Of a stretch of 64,000 nt of DNA, positions 53,424-62,873 are shown in pieces. The notes beneath the pieces were generated by a model, which worked only from the letters and a program-made list of their open reading frames with translations, had not been told where the DNA came from and made no database searches. Where the stretch lies: contig NZ_QDFY01000001.1 in NCBI RefSeq assembly GCF_003347635.1, forward strand, positions 620,001 through 684,000. The letters run 5' to 3'. Position numbers and translations under genes: made by a program. The DNA is from Sphingosinicella terrae. GTDB taxonomy: Bacteria > Pseudomonadota > Alphaproteobacteria > Sphingomonadales > Sphingomonadaceae. Each line of letters starts with the position of its first letter. The first letter of the stretch is position 1.

Positions 53424-54482
53424 TCACCGCGCGGAGAAACGCCAGACCATGCGGTTGCGATAGGATCCACCGGGTGCGAGCCTGATCGACCCGAAGGCGG
53501 GCTGGTTCGGCGTGTCCGGGAACATCTGCGGCTCGAGCGCGACGCCGTCGCCCATCCGATAGAGGCGACCCGCCTTCCCCACCGTCCCGGCGTCGAAGAA
53601 GTTGCCGGAATAGAATTGCAGGCCCGGCTGATCGGAAAGGAGCTCCATTACCCGGCCGCTCGCCGGGTCCTCGAGCCGCGCCATCAGACGGGGCTCGGCC
53701 GCGATGTCGCGGTCGACCACCCAATTGTGATCGTAGCCGCGACCGAATCGGATCTGCTCGTCGCTGCCGTCGCGGACGCGGGCGCCGATCTCTGTCGGTT
53801 CCCGAAAATCGAAGGCGGTGCCCGCCACCGGCCTGATCTCTCCGGTCGGAATCGAGCTGGCGTCGGTGGGCAGATAATGGTCCGACTTCATGGTCAGCCG
53901 ATGGCCCATTGCGCCGGCAGCGGCGCCGTCGCCGGCAAGATTCCAGTAAGCGTGGCTCGAAAGATTGACGATCGTCGGCCGGTCGGTAGTGGCGGCATAG
54001 TCGAGCGAGAGGCGATTCTCCGCCTCGTCGAGCCGATAGGTGGCGGTTACCTTCAATTCCCCGGGAAATCCCTGGTCGCCGTCGAGGCTCACGTGACGCA
54101 GGGTCACCATGGCGCCCGGTCCCTCGGCGACGATCGCCCAATTCACCTTGTCGAAGCCGCGGCTTCCGCCATGCAGGCTGTTCGGGCCGTTATTCACCGG
54201 CACGCGATACTCGACGCCGTCGAGGACGAAGCGGCCGCCGGCGATGCGGTTGGCCACCCGCCCGACCGTCGGCCCGAAATATTGCGGCTTGTCGAGATAG
54301 TCCTGCCACGTGGCAGGAGCGAGCGCGACATCGCCGAGCCTCCCCTCCCGATCCGGCACGTGCACGGCGCGGATCGAGGCGCCGTAGGTCAGCAGGACGA
54401 CTTGCATGCCGAGGCGGTTCGAGAGCGTGATGAGCTCCACCGGCTCACCGTCGACGGTGCCGAAAACCTCTCTCTTCAGCAT
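53424..54482 (-). CDS. galM: Aldose 1-epimerase
   Basis: A 352-residue mutarotase interconverting alpha and beta forms of galactose and other aldoses. Motifs include FGPTVGRVANRI, NSLHGGSRGFDKVNW, the catalytic His in NLSSHAYWNLAG, LQFYSGNF and the Glu-bearing LEPQMFPDTPN. No signal peptide, so cytoplasmic. It is divergent from the glycosidase genes; the 131-base gap between them has an AT-rich core near 54540-54560 that could hold both promoters. Confidence 0.94.
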   Translation of the reverse strand: MLKREVFGTVDGEPVELITLSNRLGMQVVLLTYGASIRAVHVPDREGRLGDVALAPATWQDYLDKPQYFGPTVGRVANRIAGGRFVLDGVEYRVPVNNGPNSLHGGSRGFDKVNWAIVAEGPGAMVTLRHVSLDGDQGFPGELKVTATYRLDEAENRLSLDYAATTDRPTIVNLSSHAYWNLAGDGAAAGAMGHRLTMKSDHYLPTDASSIPTGEIRPVAGTAFDFREPTEIGARVRDGSDEQIRFGRGYDHNWVVDRDIAAEPRLMARLEDPASGRVMELLSDQPGLQFYSGNFFDAGTVGKAGRLYRMGDGVALEPQMFPDTPNQPAFGSIRLAPGGSYRNRMVWRFSAR

Positions 54483-54613
54483 CGGCCCGTGCCTTGCGCC
54501 GTCCTTCCTTCCATCTTCACCCTCACCCTTTCGATCCTCATTTAATATGATAATAGACTCCTGAAACCAGGGCCAGCGTCCCGACGCCGGGCACCTGCCG
54601 ATCGGAGTTTATC

Positions 54614-55639
54614 GTGCGAAAGCTTCTCCTGCTCGCCTTGGCCCTGCTGGCCGGTGCAAATTCAGCCCAAGCCGAGCCGCCCTTCGTCCCCGTCTTCAGC
54701 ACCGACTTTCCTGACCCCTTCGTCCTGCCGCACGATGGCGCATTCCTGGCCTATGCGACCAACGCGCAGGGCCACCGCGCCAACGTCCAGATGGCACGCT
54801 CCACCAACCTCGTCGACTGGCAGCTGATCGAGCGGGACGGAAGCCTCCACGACGCCATGCCGACGCTCCCGCCCTGGGCGCGCGAGGGGTTCACCTGGGC
54901 CCCGGAGGTGATCGCCGTGGAGAACGGCTTCGTCCTCCACTTCACCGCCAAGGACCGGCGGTCCGAATTGCAGTGCCTGGGCGCGGCCTTCAGCGCGGAT
55001 CCGCTCGGGCCGTTCGTCTCCGAGGCGACCGAGCCGGTTCTCTGCCAGGCCGAGACCGGCGGCACGATCGATTCCCATGCCTTTCGCGATGCCGACGGCC
55101 AGCTCTACCTCTATTACAAGAATGACGGGAACAACCCGCGATTCGGACTGCCGACCGACATCTTCGTCCAGCGGCTGTCGCCGGACGGGCTCCAGGTCAT
55201 CGGCGATCCGGTGGCGCTGCTGCGCAACGACACCGACTGGGAAGCGCATGTGATCGAGGCGCCGACGATGGTCCGCCGAGGCGACAGCTATATCCTCTTC
55301 TTCTCGGCCAACCATTTCGGCTGGGAGACCCATCAGCGCCTGTCGCCCTATTCGATCGGCTATGCCCGCTGCTCCGGGCCGGTGGGCCCCTGCACCGACG
55401 CCGCCGAGAATCCCATCCTGCACAGCTACAATGACCGCGAGGCCGGCTGTCTGTCGGGGCCCGGCCATCAGAGCGTGTTCGAGTTGGGCGGGCGCCATTT
55501 CATCTCATTCCACGCCTGGGCCGCGACGCGGGGCTGCCGGCGCTTCGACAATCGTCGCTACATGTACATCGCGCCGCTCGGCTGGGACGGCGACACGCCG
55601 CGGATCGCGCCAAGCCTGCGGCCGGGAGAGAATGGATGA
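54614..55639 (+). CDS. Secreted glycoside hydrolase family 43 protein
   Basis: A 341-residue five-bladed beta-propeller glycosidase with a signal peptide (cleavage near AQAEP). The three acidic catalytic residues appear as Asp in DFPDPFVL, Asp in GGTIDSHAF (pKa modulator) and Glu in VIEAPTMV. GH43 enzymes mostly cleave alpha-L-arabinofuranosides or beta-xylosides; the sequence alone does not decide which. GTG 54614 has GGAG six bases before it. Its stop overlaps the next gene, so the two act together. Confidence 0.88.
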   Translation: MRKLLLLALALLAGANSAQAEPPFVPVFSTDFPDPFVLPHDGAFLAYATNAQGHRANVQMARSTNLVDWQLIERDGSLHDAMPTLPPWAREGFTWAPEVIAVENGFVLHFTAKDRRSELQCLGAAFSADPLGPFVSEATEPVLCQAETGGTIDSHAFRDADGQLYLYYKNDGNNPRFGLPTDIFVQRLSPDGLQVIGDPVALLRNDTDWEAHVIEAPTMVRRGDSYILFFSANHFGWETHQRLSPYSIGYARCSGPVGPCTDAAENPILHSYNDREAGCLSGPGHQSVFELGGRHFISFHAWAATRGCRRFDNRRYMYIAPLGWDGDTPRIAPSLRPGENG

Positions 55640-56877
55640 TCCGTCTCGCCTGGCTGTGGCTCGCACTCCTGCCCTCCGCCGGCGTGGCGGCACAGACCGA
55701 CGGATCCCCTCTCTACGAGTACAGGGCGGGAGAGTCTCCGCGTTGGGCAAGCCCGGAAAATCCTGCGGCGACGCCCGGCGCGGGCGGCCAGGAGAATCGC
55801 GGCGCCAAGGGGCATGCCTTCGAGACCATCCCGGTCGGTCAGTCGCTCGTCCTCGCGGACATCGAGGGCGCCGGCACGATCGACCGCCTGTGGATGACGA
55901 TCGAGGATCGCGCCCCCGACGCGCTACGCGGTCTCAAGCTCGAGATCTTCTGGGACGGCGCCCGTAGCCCGGCGGTCTCGGTCCCGCTGGGGGATTTCTT
56001 CCTTCATGGCGCCGGCGAGATGGTGCCGATGGAGACGGCGCTGCTCTCGAGCCCCGAAGGTCGATCCTTCGTCTCCTACCTGCCGATGCCCTTCCGCCGG
56101 GGCGCACGCATCGTCGTGACCAACGAATTGCCGCGCCAGGTCAACCTGATCTTCTACGACATCAATTTCCGCCGGCTGGAGAGGCAGAGCGAGGATGCTC
56201 TCTATTTCCACGCCTGGTGGAGCCGCGACCGCGCGACCACCCTAGGGCGGGACTTTCGGATCCTGCCCCGGATCAGAGGACGCGGCCGCTTCCTCGGCGC
56301 AAGCGTCACCGTCCTCACCAACCCTGTCTATCGCGACACCTGGTGGGGCGAAGGCGAAGTGAAGATCTTCCTCGACGAGGATGGCGAGCATGCCTCCCTG
56401 GTCGGCACCGGGACCGAGGATTATATCGGCACGGCCTGGGGCCAAGGCGCCTATGTCAATCGCTACCAGGGCGCGCCGGTCGCGACCTGGCAGGGCGGCG
56501 GCCGCTGGACCTTCTACCGGTTCCACGTGCCCGATCCGATCTTCTTCGCCGAAGGGATCGAGGTCGCGCTCCAGCAAATGGGCGGCGCCCGCAAGAATAT
56601 CGTGCTCGACCTGCAGCGCGCCGGTGCTCCGCTCATCCCGGTGACGATCGATCCCGGCTCCAGGAGCAATTTTCAGCAGCTGCTGACGCGGCAGCCGCCC
56701 GTGCCGCTGTCGGACCCGTCGCTTCCCGATGGCCATACCAATTACTATCGTAGCGACGACGTCGCCGCCGTCGCCTATTTCTACCTGGATCGGCCCGAGA
56801 ACGGCCTGCCGCCGATCGCATCGGCGGCGGAGCGGCTCGCGGACCTGCGACCGCCTTCGCCGCCCGCGCAACCCTGA
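55636..56877 (+). CDS. Secreted GH172 (DUF2961) glycosidase
   Basis: A 413-residue protein with a signal peptide (cleavage near GVAAQ) and the DUF2961 core: GAGTIDRLWMT, VPLGDFF, LPMPFRRGARI, TWWGEGEVKIFLDEDG and VGTGTEDYIGTAWG. DUF2961 was renamed GH172 after enzymes acting on fructofuranosides and D-arabinofuranosides were found. Which sugar is cut here is not decidable by eye. It overlaps the GH43 gene by ATGA and ends 19 bases from a convergent gene. Confidence 0.88.
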   Translation: MIRLAWLWLALLPSAGVAAQTDGSPLYEYRAGESPRWASPENPAATPGAGGQENRGAKGHAFETIPVGQSLVLADIEGAGTIDRLWMTIEDRAPDALRGLKLEIFWDGARSPAVSVPLGDFFLHGAGEMVPMETALLSSPEGRSFVSYLPMPFRRGARIVVTNELPRQVNLIFYDINFRRLERQSEDALYFHAWWSRDRATTLGRDFRILPRIRGRGRFLGASVTVLTNPVYRDTWWGEGEVKIFLDEDGEHASLVGTGTEDYIGTAWGQGAYVNRYQGAPVATWQGGGRWTFYRFHVPDPIFFAEGIEVALQQMGGARKNIVLDLQRAGAPLIPVTIDPGSRSNFQQLLTRQPPVPLSDPSLPDGHTNYYRSDDVAAVAYFYLDRPENGLPPIASAAERLADLRPPSPPAQP

Positions 56878-56896
56878 GCGGGGCGGTGTCGCACGG

Positions 56897-58348
56897 TCAG
56901 CTGCGCCGGCGCGTCGCGCGCAGGCGGTCGAGCAGCCGCGGATAATCGGGAAAACGGGCGACCGTCGCCTGCAGCCGCGCGGCCAGCGCCGCGGAATGAT
57001 CGGCCACCGGTCCCAGCGCCGGTCCGCCGGCGACTGGGTCGATCGCATCCGGCCGCAGTCCCAGGCCGAGCAACGCGGCCGCCCAGGCCTGGTCCCCGAA
57101 CGTCTCCTCCTCGAAGAAGGGCAACCGACCTCGCCGGGCGAACTGCTCGAGCGTGCGCCCGAGGCCAGGCGGCGGCGCGGCCTCGGCGATCCGGGCCCAG
57201 AAGGGCTCGGTGCGGCCGGAGCGTAGATAGAAGAGCGTCTGGAAATCGAGGATCCGCAGCACCTCCTGGTCGGTCCTGCGGTTGAACTCGGCGATCTCGA
57301 GCGGATGGCAGTCTCGACCGGGAAGCAGGTCGATGGCGCGCAGGATCATCGCCTGGGCAAGATGAAGCGGCGCGCCGTGGAGCGGATCGAGCGCCACGGC
57401 CGCGTCGCCCAGCGCAAGAACGTTGCGGATCCACGGCTCGGGGCGGCGGCCGGGACGGAAGGCCGCCCCTGCCCTCTCGCCGTCCGGCGCGCTGAAATCG
57501 TGCATCGACAGGTGCAATGTGCGCGACGGCAACCGATATTCGGCGGTCCAGCCGTCCGATCCGGCGCGAATAAGGTCCACCGGCAAGGGCGCCGCCGACG
57601 CCGCTTCGGTGAAAACGATGCGTCCGCCGGGCAGCCACTGGTCCCACGGCTCGAATCTCGCGCCGACCGCTGTCAGCAAACCGGCCTTCGGACCGGTGCA
57701 GTCGACGAACAGGTCCGCCTCGACCCGCTGCCCTCCGTCCAGTGCGAGCGCCGCCATGCCGCCGTCGGCACGAGGCTCGACCTGCCAGCCGGTGGCGGCA
57801 AAACGCGGCAGACCGGCAGCCGCCTCGGCCAACCGGCGGCGATAGGCCTGCGGATCGAGGGAGAGACCGTAGAGGAAGTGGGAGAATGGCGAGGCCGGGT
57901 CTTCGCTGGGATGAACGAACTTGCCGGCTTCGGCGAGGGCGCCGGCGGCCGAATAGAGATGATAAGGCCGTGCCTTTCCGGCCGCCTCAAGCCGCCGCCA
58001 AAGTTGATGGAACGGGATGCGGTCCACCGGGAGACCATGGTCTCCGAAGACGTGCGACCAGGCCGGCTTGCCGGGCGGCCAGCCCTCGAAGCGGACCCCC
58101 AGCCGATGACGGGCGATCTCGCTGCGGATGAGATCGAGCTCGTCCAAGCCGATCGCCGCGTGGAACAGATGGATGGTCGGGAGCGTCGCCGGCGATCGGT
58201 CCGCCAGGGCCGCTGGATCGGCCGGCGACTCGATCAGGGTAACTTCGATCCCGGGCAGCGCCCGCGCGAAGGCAAGTCCAGCGGAAAGGCCGACGATTCC
58301 GGTGCCGACGACGCAGATCGAACGGATGGCGCGGTCGCGGCGGATCAT
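56897..58348 (-). CDS. Tryptophan-halogenase-family flavoprotein, diverged
   Basis: A 483-residue protein of the flavin-dependent halogenase fold, paired with the true family member encoded just upstream. The dinucleotide motif is VVGTGIVGLSAG, not GGGTAGW. The W-x-W-x-I-P motif is missing (the region reads EYRLPSRTLH), and no clear catalytic Lys is found. Shared features are ADLFVDCTGPKAGLL and NVLALGDAAVALDPLHGAPLHLAQ. It may be a non-halogenating partner or a different flavoenzyme. ATG 58348 overlaps the neighbour's stop. Confidence 0.75.
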   Translation of the reverse strand: MIRRDRAIRSICVVGTGIVGLSAGLAFARALPGIEVTLIESPADPAALADRSPATLPTIHLFHAAIGLDELDLIRSEIARHRLGVRFEGWPPGKPAWSHVFGDHGLPVDRIPFHQLWRRLEAAGKARPYHLYSAAGALAEAGKFVHPSEDPASPFSHFLYGLSLDPQAYRRRLAEAAAGLPRFAATGWQVEPRADGGMAALALDGGQRVEADLFVDCTGPKAGLLTAVGARFEPWDQWLPGGRIVFTEAASAAPLPVDLIRAGSDGWTAEYRLPSRTLHLSMHDFSAPDGERAGAAFRPGRRPEPWIRNVLALGDAAVALDPLHGAPLHLAQAMILRAIDLLPGRDCHPLEIAEFNRRTDQEVLRILDFQTLFYLRSGRTEPFWARIAEAAPPPGLGRTLEQFARRGRLPFFEEETFGDQAWAAALLGLGLRPDAIDPVAGGPALGPVADHSAALAARLQATVARFPDYPRLLDRLRATRRRS

Positions 58349-59868
58349 GCGGCACCGCCCCACGCGGGACCGCGAAGGAAGCCGGCATGATCGGGCAGCC
58401 TGTCCACCGCCTCTGCGATTCGTCCGCGCAATCGGTCGAGGGCAGCGGAGAGCGGCCCCTCGCCCACCGCCTCGGCGCGCTGGTCCCAACTCGCCGGGAC
58501 GATGCCTTGGCCGAGGAAGACGGCGAGCCAGCTCGGCTCGAGGAAGAGACCGCGCGTGTAGCGGACCAGCCGCCCGGCGACTTGGAACAGCTCGATCTTC
58601 TCCTGGAGCGAATCGGGCACCGCCATGGTCCGGACATGGTCCCAGAAGGCCGAATCCGTCCGGCTCGTCGCGTGATAATGGAGGATCAGGAAATCGCGGA
58701 TGCGGTCATATTCCCAGTCGACGACCTCGTTGAACTCGTCCCGATCGGCGTCGGCGACGCGGCCGCCGATCGGGAACAAGGCGACGAGCTGCTCGATCGC
58801 GCCCTGGGCAAGATAGAGGCTGGTGGATTCGAGTGGCTCCAGAAACCCGGACGCGAGGCCGATCGCGACGACGTTGCCGTGCCAGCTGCGGGTGCGGCGG
58901 CCGGCACGGAAGCGAAGCAGGCGCGGGTCGGCCAAGGGCTCGCCCTCGACCGCGGCGGTCAGAGCGGCGGCCGCCTCGTCGTCGCCGATGTGGGCGGAGG
59001 AATAGACATAGCCATTGCCGACCCGGTGACGGAGCGGAATGCGCCAGCGCCAGCCGGCGCCCATCGCCGTGGCACGGGTCAGGGGCTCGATCCCGCCGGT
59101 CGGCGACGCGCAGGGCATGGCGACGGCGCGGTCGCAGGGGAGCCAGCGCGACCAATCCTCCCAGTCTGAATGGAGGCTCTCGCCGATGAGGAGGGCGCGA
59201 AAGCCCGAGCAATCGACGAACAGGTCGCCTTCGATCCGCTCGCCACTCTCGAGCGCTAGGGCGGCAACGTCCCCGCTCGCGGCATCGCGCTCGACGGCAA
59301 CGACCTTGCCTTCGGTGCGGACGGCGCCGCGGGCGAGGGCATAGTCGCGCAGGTACGGCGCGAACAGGGTCGCGTCGAACTGGTAAGCATAAGCGTAGCT
59401 GGACAGGATCGAACCGGTATCGACCGAAGGCGGCGCGAAGCGCTTCGTTGCCGCCATGACGTTGGCGATCGAGTAGTCGAAGAAGCTGTCCTGGCGGCCG
59501 GCAGCCCGCATCCTCAGCCAATAATGGTGGAAGGGCACGCCGTTGAGCGGCGTCCCGAAGCTGCCGAAGGGATGCAGATAGCGCTCGCCGATGCGGCCGA
59601 AGTCGCGAAACTCGATGCCGAGCTTGTAGGTGGCCTGGGTCGTCCGCATGAACTCGGCCTCGTCTATGCCGAGCATCTCGATGAAGGCGCGCAGGTGCGG
59701 GAGGGTCGCCTCGCCGACGCCGACGATCCCGATCTCGGTCGACTCGACCAGCCGGACGGTGCAGGCGTGGGGGAGACGACGGACAAGAGCCGCGGCCGTC
59801 ATCCAGCCGGCGGTGCCGCCGCCGACGATGACGACGCGGGTCCTGTGTTCCGACGCCTGCCCTGTCAT
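58345..59868 (-). CDS. Tryptophan halogenase family protein
   Basis: A 507-residue flavin-dependent enzyme. GGGTAGW (FAD site, 16-22), GVGEATLPHLRAF, the likely catalytic Lys82 in TYKLGIEF, and WRWRIP (273-278, the motif said to block monooxygenation) are all present. Family members are often encoded next to TonB-dependent receptors in sphingomonads, xanthomonads and Caulobacter glycan loci, where their substrate is not known. It lies 67 bases downstream of such a receptor. Free tryptophan is an unlikely substrate on context. Confidence 0.88.
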   Translation of the reverse strand: MTGQASEHRTRVVIVGGGTAGWMTAAALVRRLPHACTVRLVESTEIGIVGVGEATLPHLRAFIEMLGIDEAEFMRTTQATYKLGIEFRDFGRIGERYLHPFGSFGTPLNGVPFHHYWLRMRAAGRQDSFFDYSIANVMAATKRFAPPSVDTGSILSSYAYAYQFDATLFAPYLRDYALARGAVRTEGKVVAVERDAASGDVAALALESGERIEGDLFVDCSGFRALLIGESLHSDWEDWSRWLPCDRAVAMPCASPTGGIEPLTRATAMGAGWRWRIPLRHRVGNGYVYSSAHIGDDEAAAALTAAVEGEPLADPRLLRFRAGRRTRSWHGNVVAIGLASGFLEPLESTSLYLAQGAIEQLVALFPIGGRVADADRDEFNEVVDWEYDRIRDFLILHYHATSRTDSAFWDHVRTMAVPDSLQEKIELFQVAGRLVRYTRGLFLEPSWLAVFLGQGIVPASWDQRAEAVGEGPLSAALDRLRGRIAEAVDRLPDHAGFLRGPAWGGAA

Positions 59869-59935
59869 CGCGGCAGCGTCGGCGGCAATGCGGCGAAGGA
59901 CAATGCCCTTCGCCGCATCACGGCCATTTCCCTGC

Positions 59936-62716
59936 TCAGAAGCGGAAGCGCACGCCGAGCGAGACCGTCGTCTCCTCGTACCGGACGATCCGCGGGAAGG
60001 TCGACTCGGTGCCGTCGGGGTCGATGCGGGTCAGATCGTTCTGGAACGGATCGCCCAGGATGTTGGTCCAGTCGGCAAACACGGTGAGATTCTCGAACAC
60101 GTCATAGCTGCCCGAAAGATCGAGCCGTGAGACCGACCGCGCTTCCTCGATGTAGAGATGGTCACCCCGGCGCTGATATTCGTCGAGATAGCCGCTGCGC
60201 CAATTATAGGCGAGCCGCACCGACAGACCGTGACCTTCGTACATGCCGATGAGATTGTAGGTCCAGTCGGACACGTCCAGCAGGCTGCGGTTCACCGTCT
60301 CCTCGGTCGGAAGTCCGGGATCGTAGGTGAAATCGGCCTTGGCATCGAGATGAGTGACATTGGCCTGCACGCCGAAATTGCTCATCCAGTCCGGCAGGCC
60401 GGCGAAATCGAAGAAGGTCGTGACCTGCGCCTCGAAGCCGGTGATGTTACCGGCGCCCGAGTTGATCGGCCCCGTGAAACGGAACGGCTCCCCGGTCAGC
60501 GACACCCCCTCGGTGATCGAATTCTCGACGAAACCGAACAGGTCGCGGTGGAAGAAGGTGAAGGAAGCGAAGCCGGCCCGCGAGAAGAACCAGTCGAGCG
60601 AAGCATCATAATTGTCGGATGTCAGTCGCTCGAGGAACGGATTGCCGCCGTTCCCGGTCCTGAAGCAGCCTTCGGGTACCGGCGTTTCACCGAGGCAAGC
60701 GGGCGGCTGATCGATCGTCGCGGAGGCGCGAAGATCGGTGAAAAGCGGCAGAGTCCTGGTCTGGGTGTAGGAGAGCCGCGCCTGGATCTGCGGCGTGAAG
60801 CGAATACGGGCACTAAAATTGGGCAGCCAATCCTCGAACTCGCGGTCGACGTCGGTCGCGACCAGCTCGCTCGGTGCCGGCAACGGTCCGCCGTCGTCGG
60901 GATCGTCTCCGAAGACCAGCCGCGTTCCGCTGAGTCGAAGGTCGGAGCGAGTATAACGCAGGCCGACATTGCCATCGACCTGGACGTCGCCGAGATAGAA
61001 TTCGTACCGCGCCTGCAGATAGGCGGCATAGCTCTTCTCGCTCGCGTCCCAGGTCGCAAGCGGGTCCTGGGGGGGTGCGTCTTCGCTCGCGACACCGTAT
61101 TGCGTCGGCCCGAGCGCGATGTTGAAGCGCCGCAGCTCGAGCAGATTGTCGCGGATGCTCCGATAGGTGGGCGAGAGCCAATTGCGATAGCCTCGCTGGA
61201 CGTTGCTGCCCCGGAAGCCCGGCCTGAACAGCCGGTAGTCGAGCGGCACCGCCGAGAAAGGCAGGCGCTCCCCCTCGAAGTTCCAGTAGCGATTGCCGAA
61301 CTCGCGATGGGCGTCGCGGTCCGTGAAGCGGACGCCGAAGTCGATCTGGGGCAGGAACGACAGGCCCGTCTCGTAGTCGAAGTCCAGCCGCGCCTGCCAG
61401 TCGTCGCCCTGCGATTGCTGCGCCTCCTCGTAGAAGCCGCGATAGACGTAGTTGGCCGGATTGCTCGGATCGAAATTTTCGAAGCTGAACTCCGCCCCAC
61501 CTACCTCGCTGTCGACGTCGGTGTCGAAGGTGACGGTCTGACGCTCGGCAAAGGCGAAATCGACGCTGGCGGTGGAGCCGGTGAAAGTGCTGTCGGTGCG
61601 CGCCAGATCGGCCGCTATGCGCAGCGGCCCGGCGTCGTAGCTGCCGCCGACCGCGAACTGATAGGTATCCGTCTTGTTGTAGGTGCCGCCCTGGAAGCCG
61701 TCCGGACGGAATGGATCGACGACGGTGCCGGCCTCGAGCAGATCGGGACGGCCTTCGCGGGTGCGGAAGTCGGAGAAGCCGGAACCGCCCCAGAGCGGCA
61801 CCGAAGTCTCGCGGTCGGAGATGCGGTTACGGAAGCCCTGCCAAAGCCCTTCGACGTAGAATTCCAGATCGGGAGTCGGCCGGTACTGGATGGCGGCATT
61901 CATCGACGGCCTTCGCCGGTCCGCCGTTCCGTAAGTGATGCGCTGGATGTCCGGCCACCGGGTGCCGTTCGGCCCGCCGCCGGCGACAAAGTCGGTGTTT
62001 GCCCGGGTCGAATCGAGGAATTCGATATTGGTGTAGGAGAAACCGACGAGCGCGCCGATCTCGCCGCCGTCGCCGACGTCCCAGCGATTGCTGACGAGAA
62101 TATTGCCGTTCGGGGTGATCGTGTCGGACTGGTGGGAATATAGCCCCCAGACCGAGCCGGCGATCTCGAAGCCGTCGAAATCGAACGGCCGGCGCGACCG
62201 GACGTTGACCAGTCCGCCCAGACCGGGCTCGACCAGATCCGCGGTGGAGGTCTTGAACACCTCGACTGCGCCAACAAGACCGGAGGGGAAGTCCTGCAGA
62301 GCGACCGATCGCCGCTCCGCGGTGAATATCTCGCGGCCGTTATAGGTGGTCGAATAGAGGGTGTCCCCGAGGCCGCGCACGAGCACGCGCCCTGCCTCGC
62401 CGCCGCCGCGTTCGACCTGGACGCCCGGTATGCGCGCCGCCGTATCCGAGACGGTGATGTCGGGCAGCTTGCCGATATCCTCGGCCACCACGGCGTCGAT
62501 GATCTGATCGGAATTGCGCCGGATGTTCTGCGCCGACTCGAGCGAGCGGCGAAGGCCGGTGACGACGATGCTCTCCTCCGCCGCGGCGGCAGAAGAGGTG
62601 GTCGCAGGATCCTGCGCGCCTCCCGGCGTCGGCTGATCCTGCGCCATAACCGGCGTGGCCGAGAAAGCCAGGACGGCGATCGACGTGGTGCTGAGGGCAA
62701 GGCTCTTCAGGCGCAT
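59936..62716 (-). CDS. TonB-dependent receptor, carbohydrate-utilization type
   Basis: A 926-residue outer-membrane receptor. The signal peptide ends near PVMAQ, then the plug has EESIVVTGLRRSLESAQNIR and IIDAVVAEDIGKLPDITVSD, hallmarks of the Xanthomonas/Caulobacter receptor subfamily (TIGR01782). The barrel ends LGVRFRF. ATG 62716 with GGGAGG seven bases before it is the start; the open frame extends 66 codons further but covers the promoter. Neighbouring glycosidases suggest an oligosaccharide ligand. No Fe-box-like site was seen. Confidence 0.92.
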   Translation of the reverse strand: MRLKSLALSTTSIAVLAFSATPVMAQDQPTPGGAQDPATTSSAAAAEESIVVTGLRRSLESAQNIRRNSDQIIDAVVAEDIGKLPDITVSDTAARIPGVQVERGGGEAGRVLVRGLGDTLYSTTYNGREIFTAERRSVALQDFPSGLVGAVEVFKTSTADLVEPGLGGLVNVRSRRPFDFDGFEIAGSVWGLYSHQSDTITPNGNILVSNRWDVGDGGEIGALVGFSYTNIEFLDSTRANTDFVAGGGPNGTRWPDIQRITYGTADRRRPSMNAAIQYRPTPDLEFYVEGLWQGFRNRISDRETSVPLWGGSGFSDFRTREGRPDLLEAGTVVDPFRPDGFQGGTYNKTDTYQFAVGGSYDAGPLRIAADLARTDSTFTGSTASVDFAFAERQTVTFDTDVDSEVGGAEFSFENFDPSNPANYVYRGFYEEAQQSQGDDWQARLDFDYETGLSFLPQIDFGVRFTDRDAHREFGNRYWNFEGERLPFSAVPLDYRLFRPGFRGSNVQRGYRNWLSPTYRSIRDNLLELRRFNIALGPTQYGVASEDAPPQDPLATWDASEKSYAAYLQARYEFYLGDVQVDGNVGLRYTRSDLRLSGTRLVFGDDPDDGGPLPAPSELVATDVDREFEDWLPNFSARIRFTPQIQARLSYTQTRTLPLFTDLRASATIDQPPACLGETPVPEGCFRTGNGGNPFLERLTSDNYDASLDWFFSRAGFASFTFFHRDLFGFVENSITEGVSLTGEPFRFTGPINSGAGNITGFEAQVTTFFDFAGLPDWMSNFGVQANVTHLDAKADFTYDPGLPTEETVNRSLLDVSDWTYNLIGMYEGHGLSVRLAYNWRSGYLDEYQRRGDHLYIEEARSVSRLDLSGSYDVFENLTVFADWTNILGDPFQNDLTRIDPDGTESTFPRIVRYEETTVSLGVRFRF

Positions 62717-62770
62717 GCAGGGACCTCCCATGTTCCCGGTGGCCGCGTTCCTGCGGCTCTTGATGCCGGC

Positions 62771-62800
62771 GTTATAGGTTCGGGGTCGCAGGGCTGACAA
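62771..62800 (-). promoter_or_regulatory. Sigma70-type promoter of the TonB receptor gene
   Basis: On the minus strand TTGTCA (62795-62800) is followed 18 bases later by TATAAC (62771-62776), close to the vegetative consensus. It lies about 55 bases before the receptor start. Confidence 0.6.
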
Positions 62801-62803
62801 GGT

Positions 62804-62845
62804 ATTTATACGATTTATACAGGGGTGTGGATTCCGGCCCACACC
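62804..62845. promoter_or_regulatory. Candidate operators between TonB receptor and mgsA
   Basis: A direct repeat ATTTATAC occurs at 62804-62811 and 62813-62820, immediately upstream of the receptor's -35 box; its left copy is part of GTATTTATAC, an inverted repeat. A second dyad GGTGTGG...CCACACC spans 62824-62845. Either could bind the FadR-type regulator encoded at 52662 or another regulator. Only the repeats are seen. Confidence 0.45.
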
Positions 62846-62873
62846 GGGGGTCGCGCCCAAGAAGGAGAAGGCG

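Noticed and set aside
60158-62143. Open frame of 661 codons on the plus strand opposite the large TonB receptor
   Set aside because: Antisense shadow; the minus strand has a signal peptide, plug and barrel.
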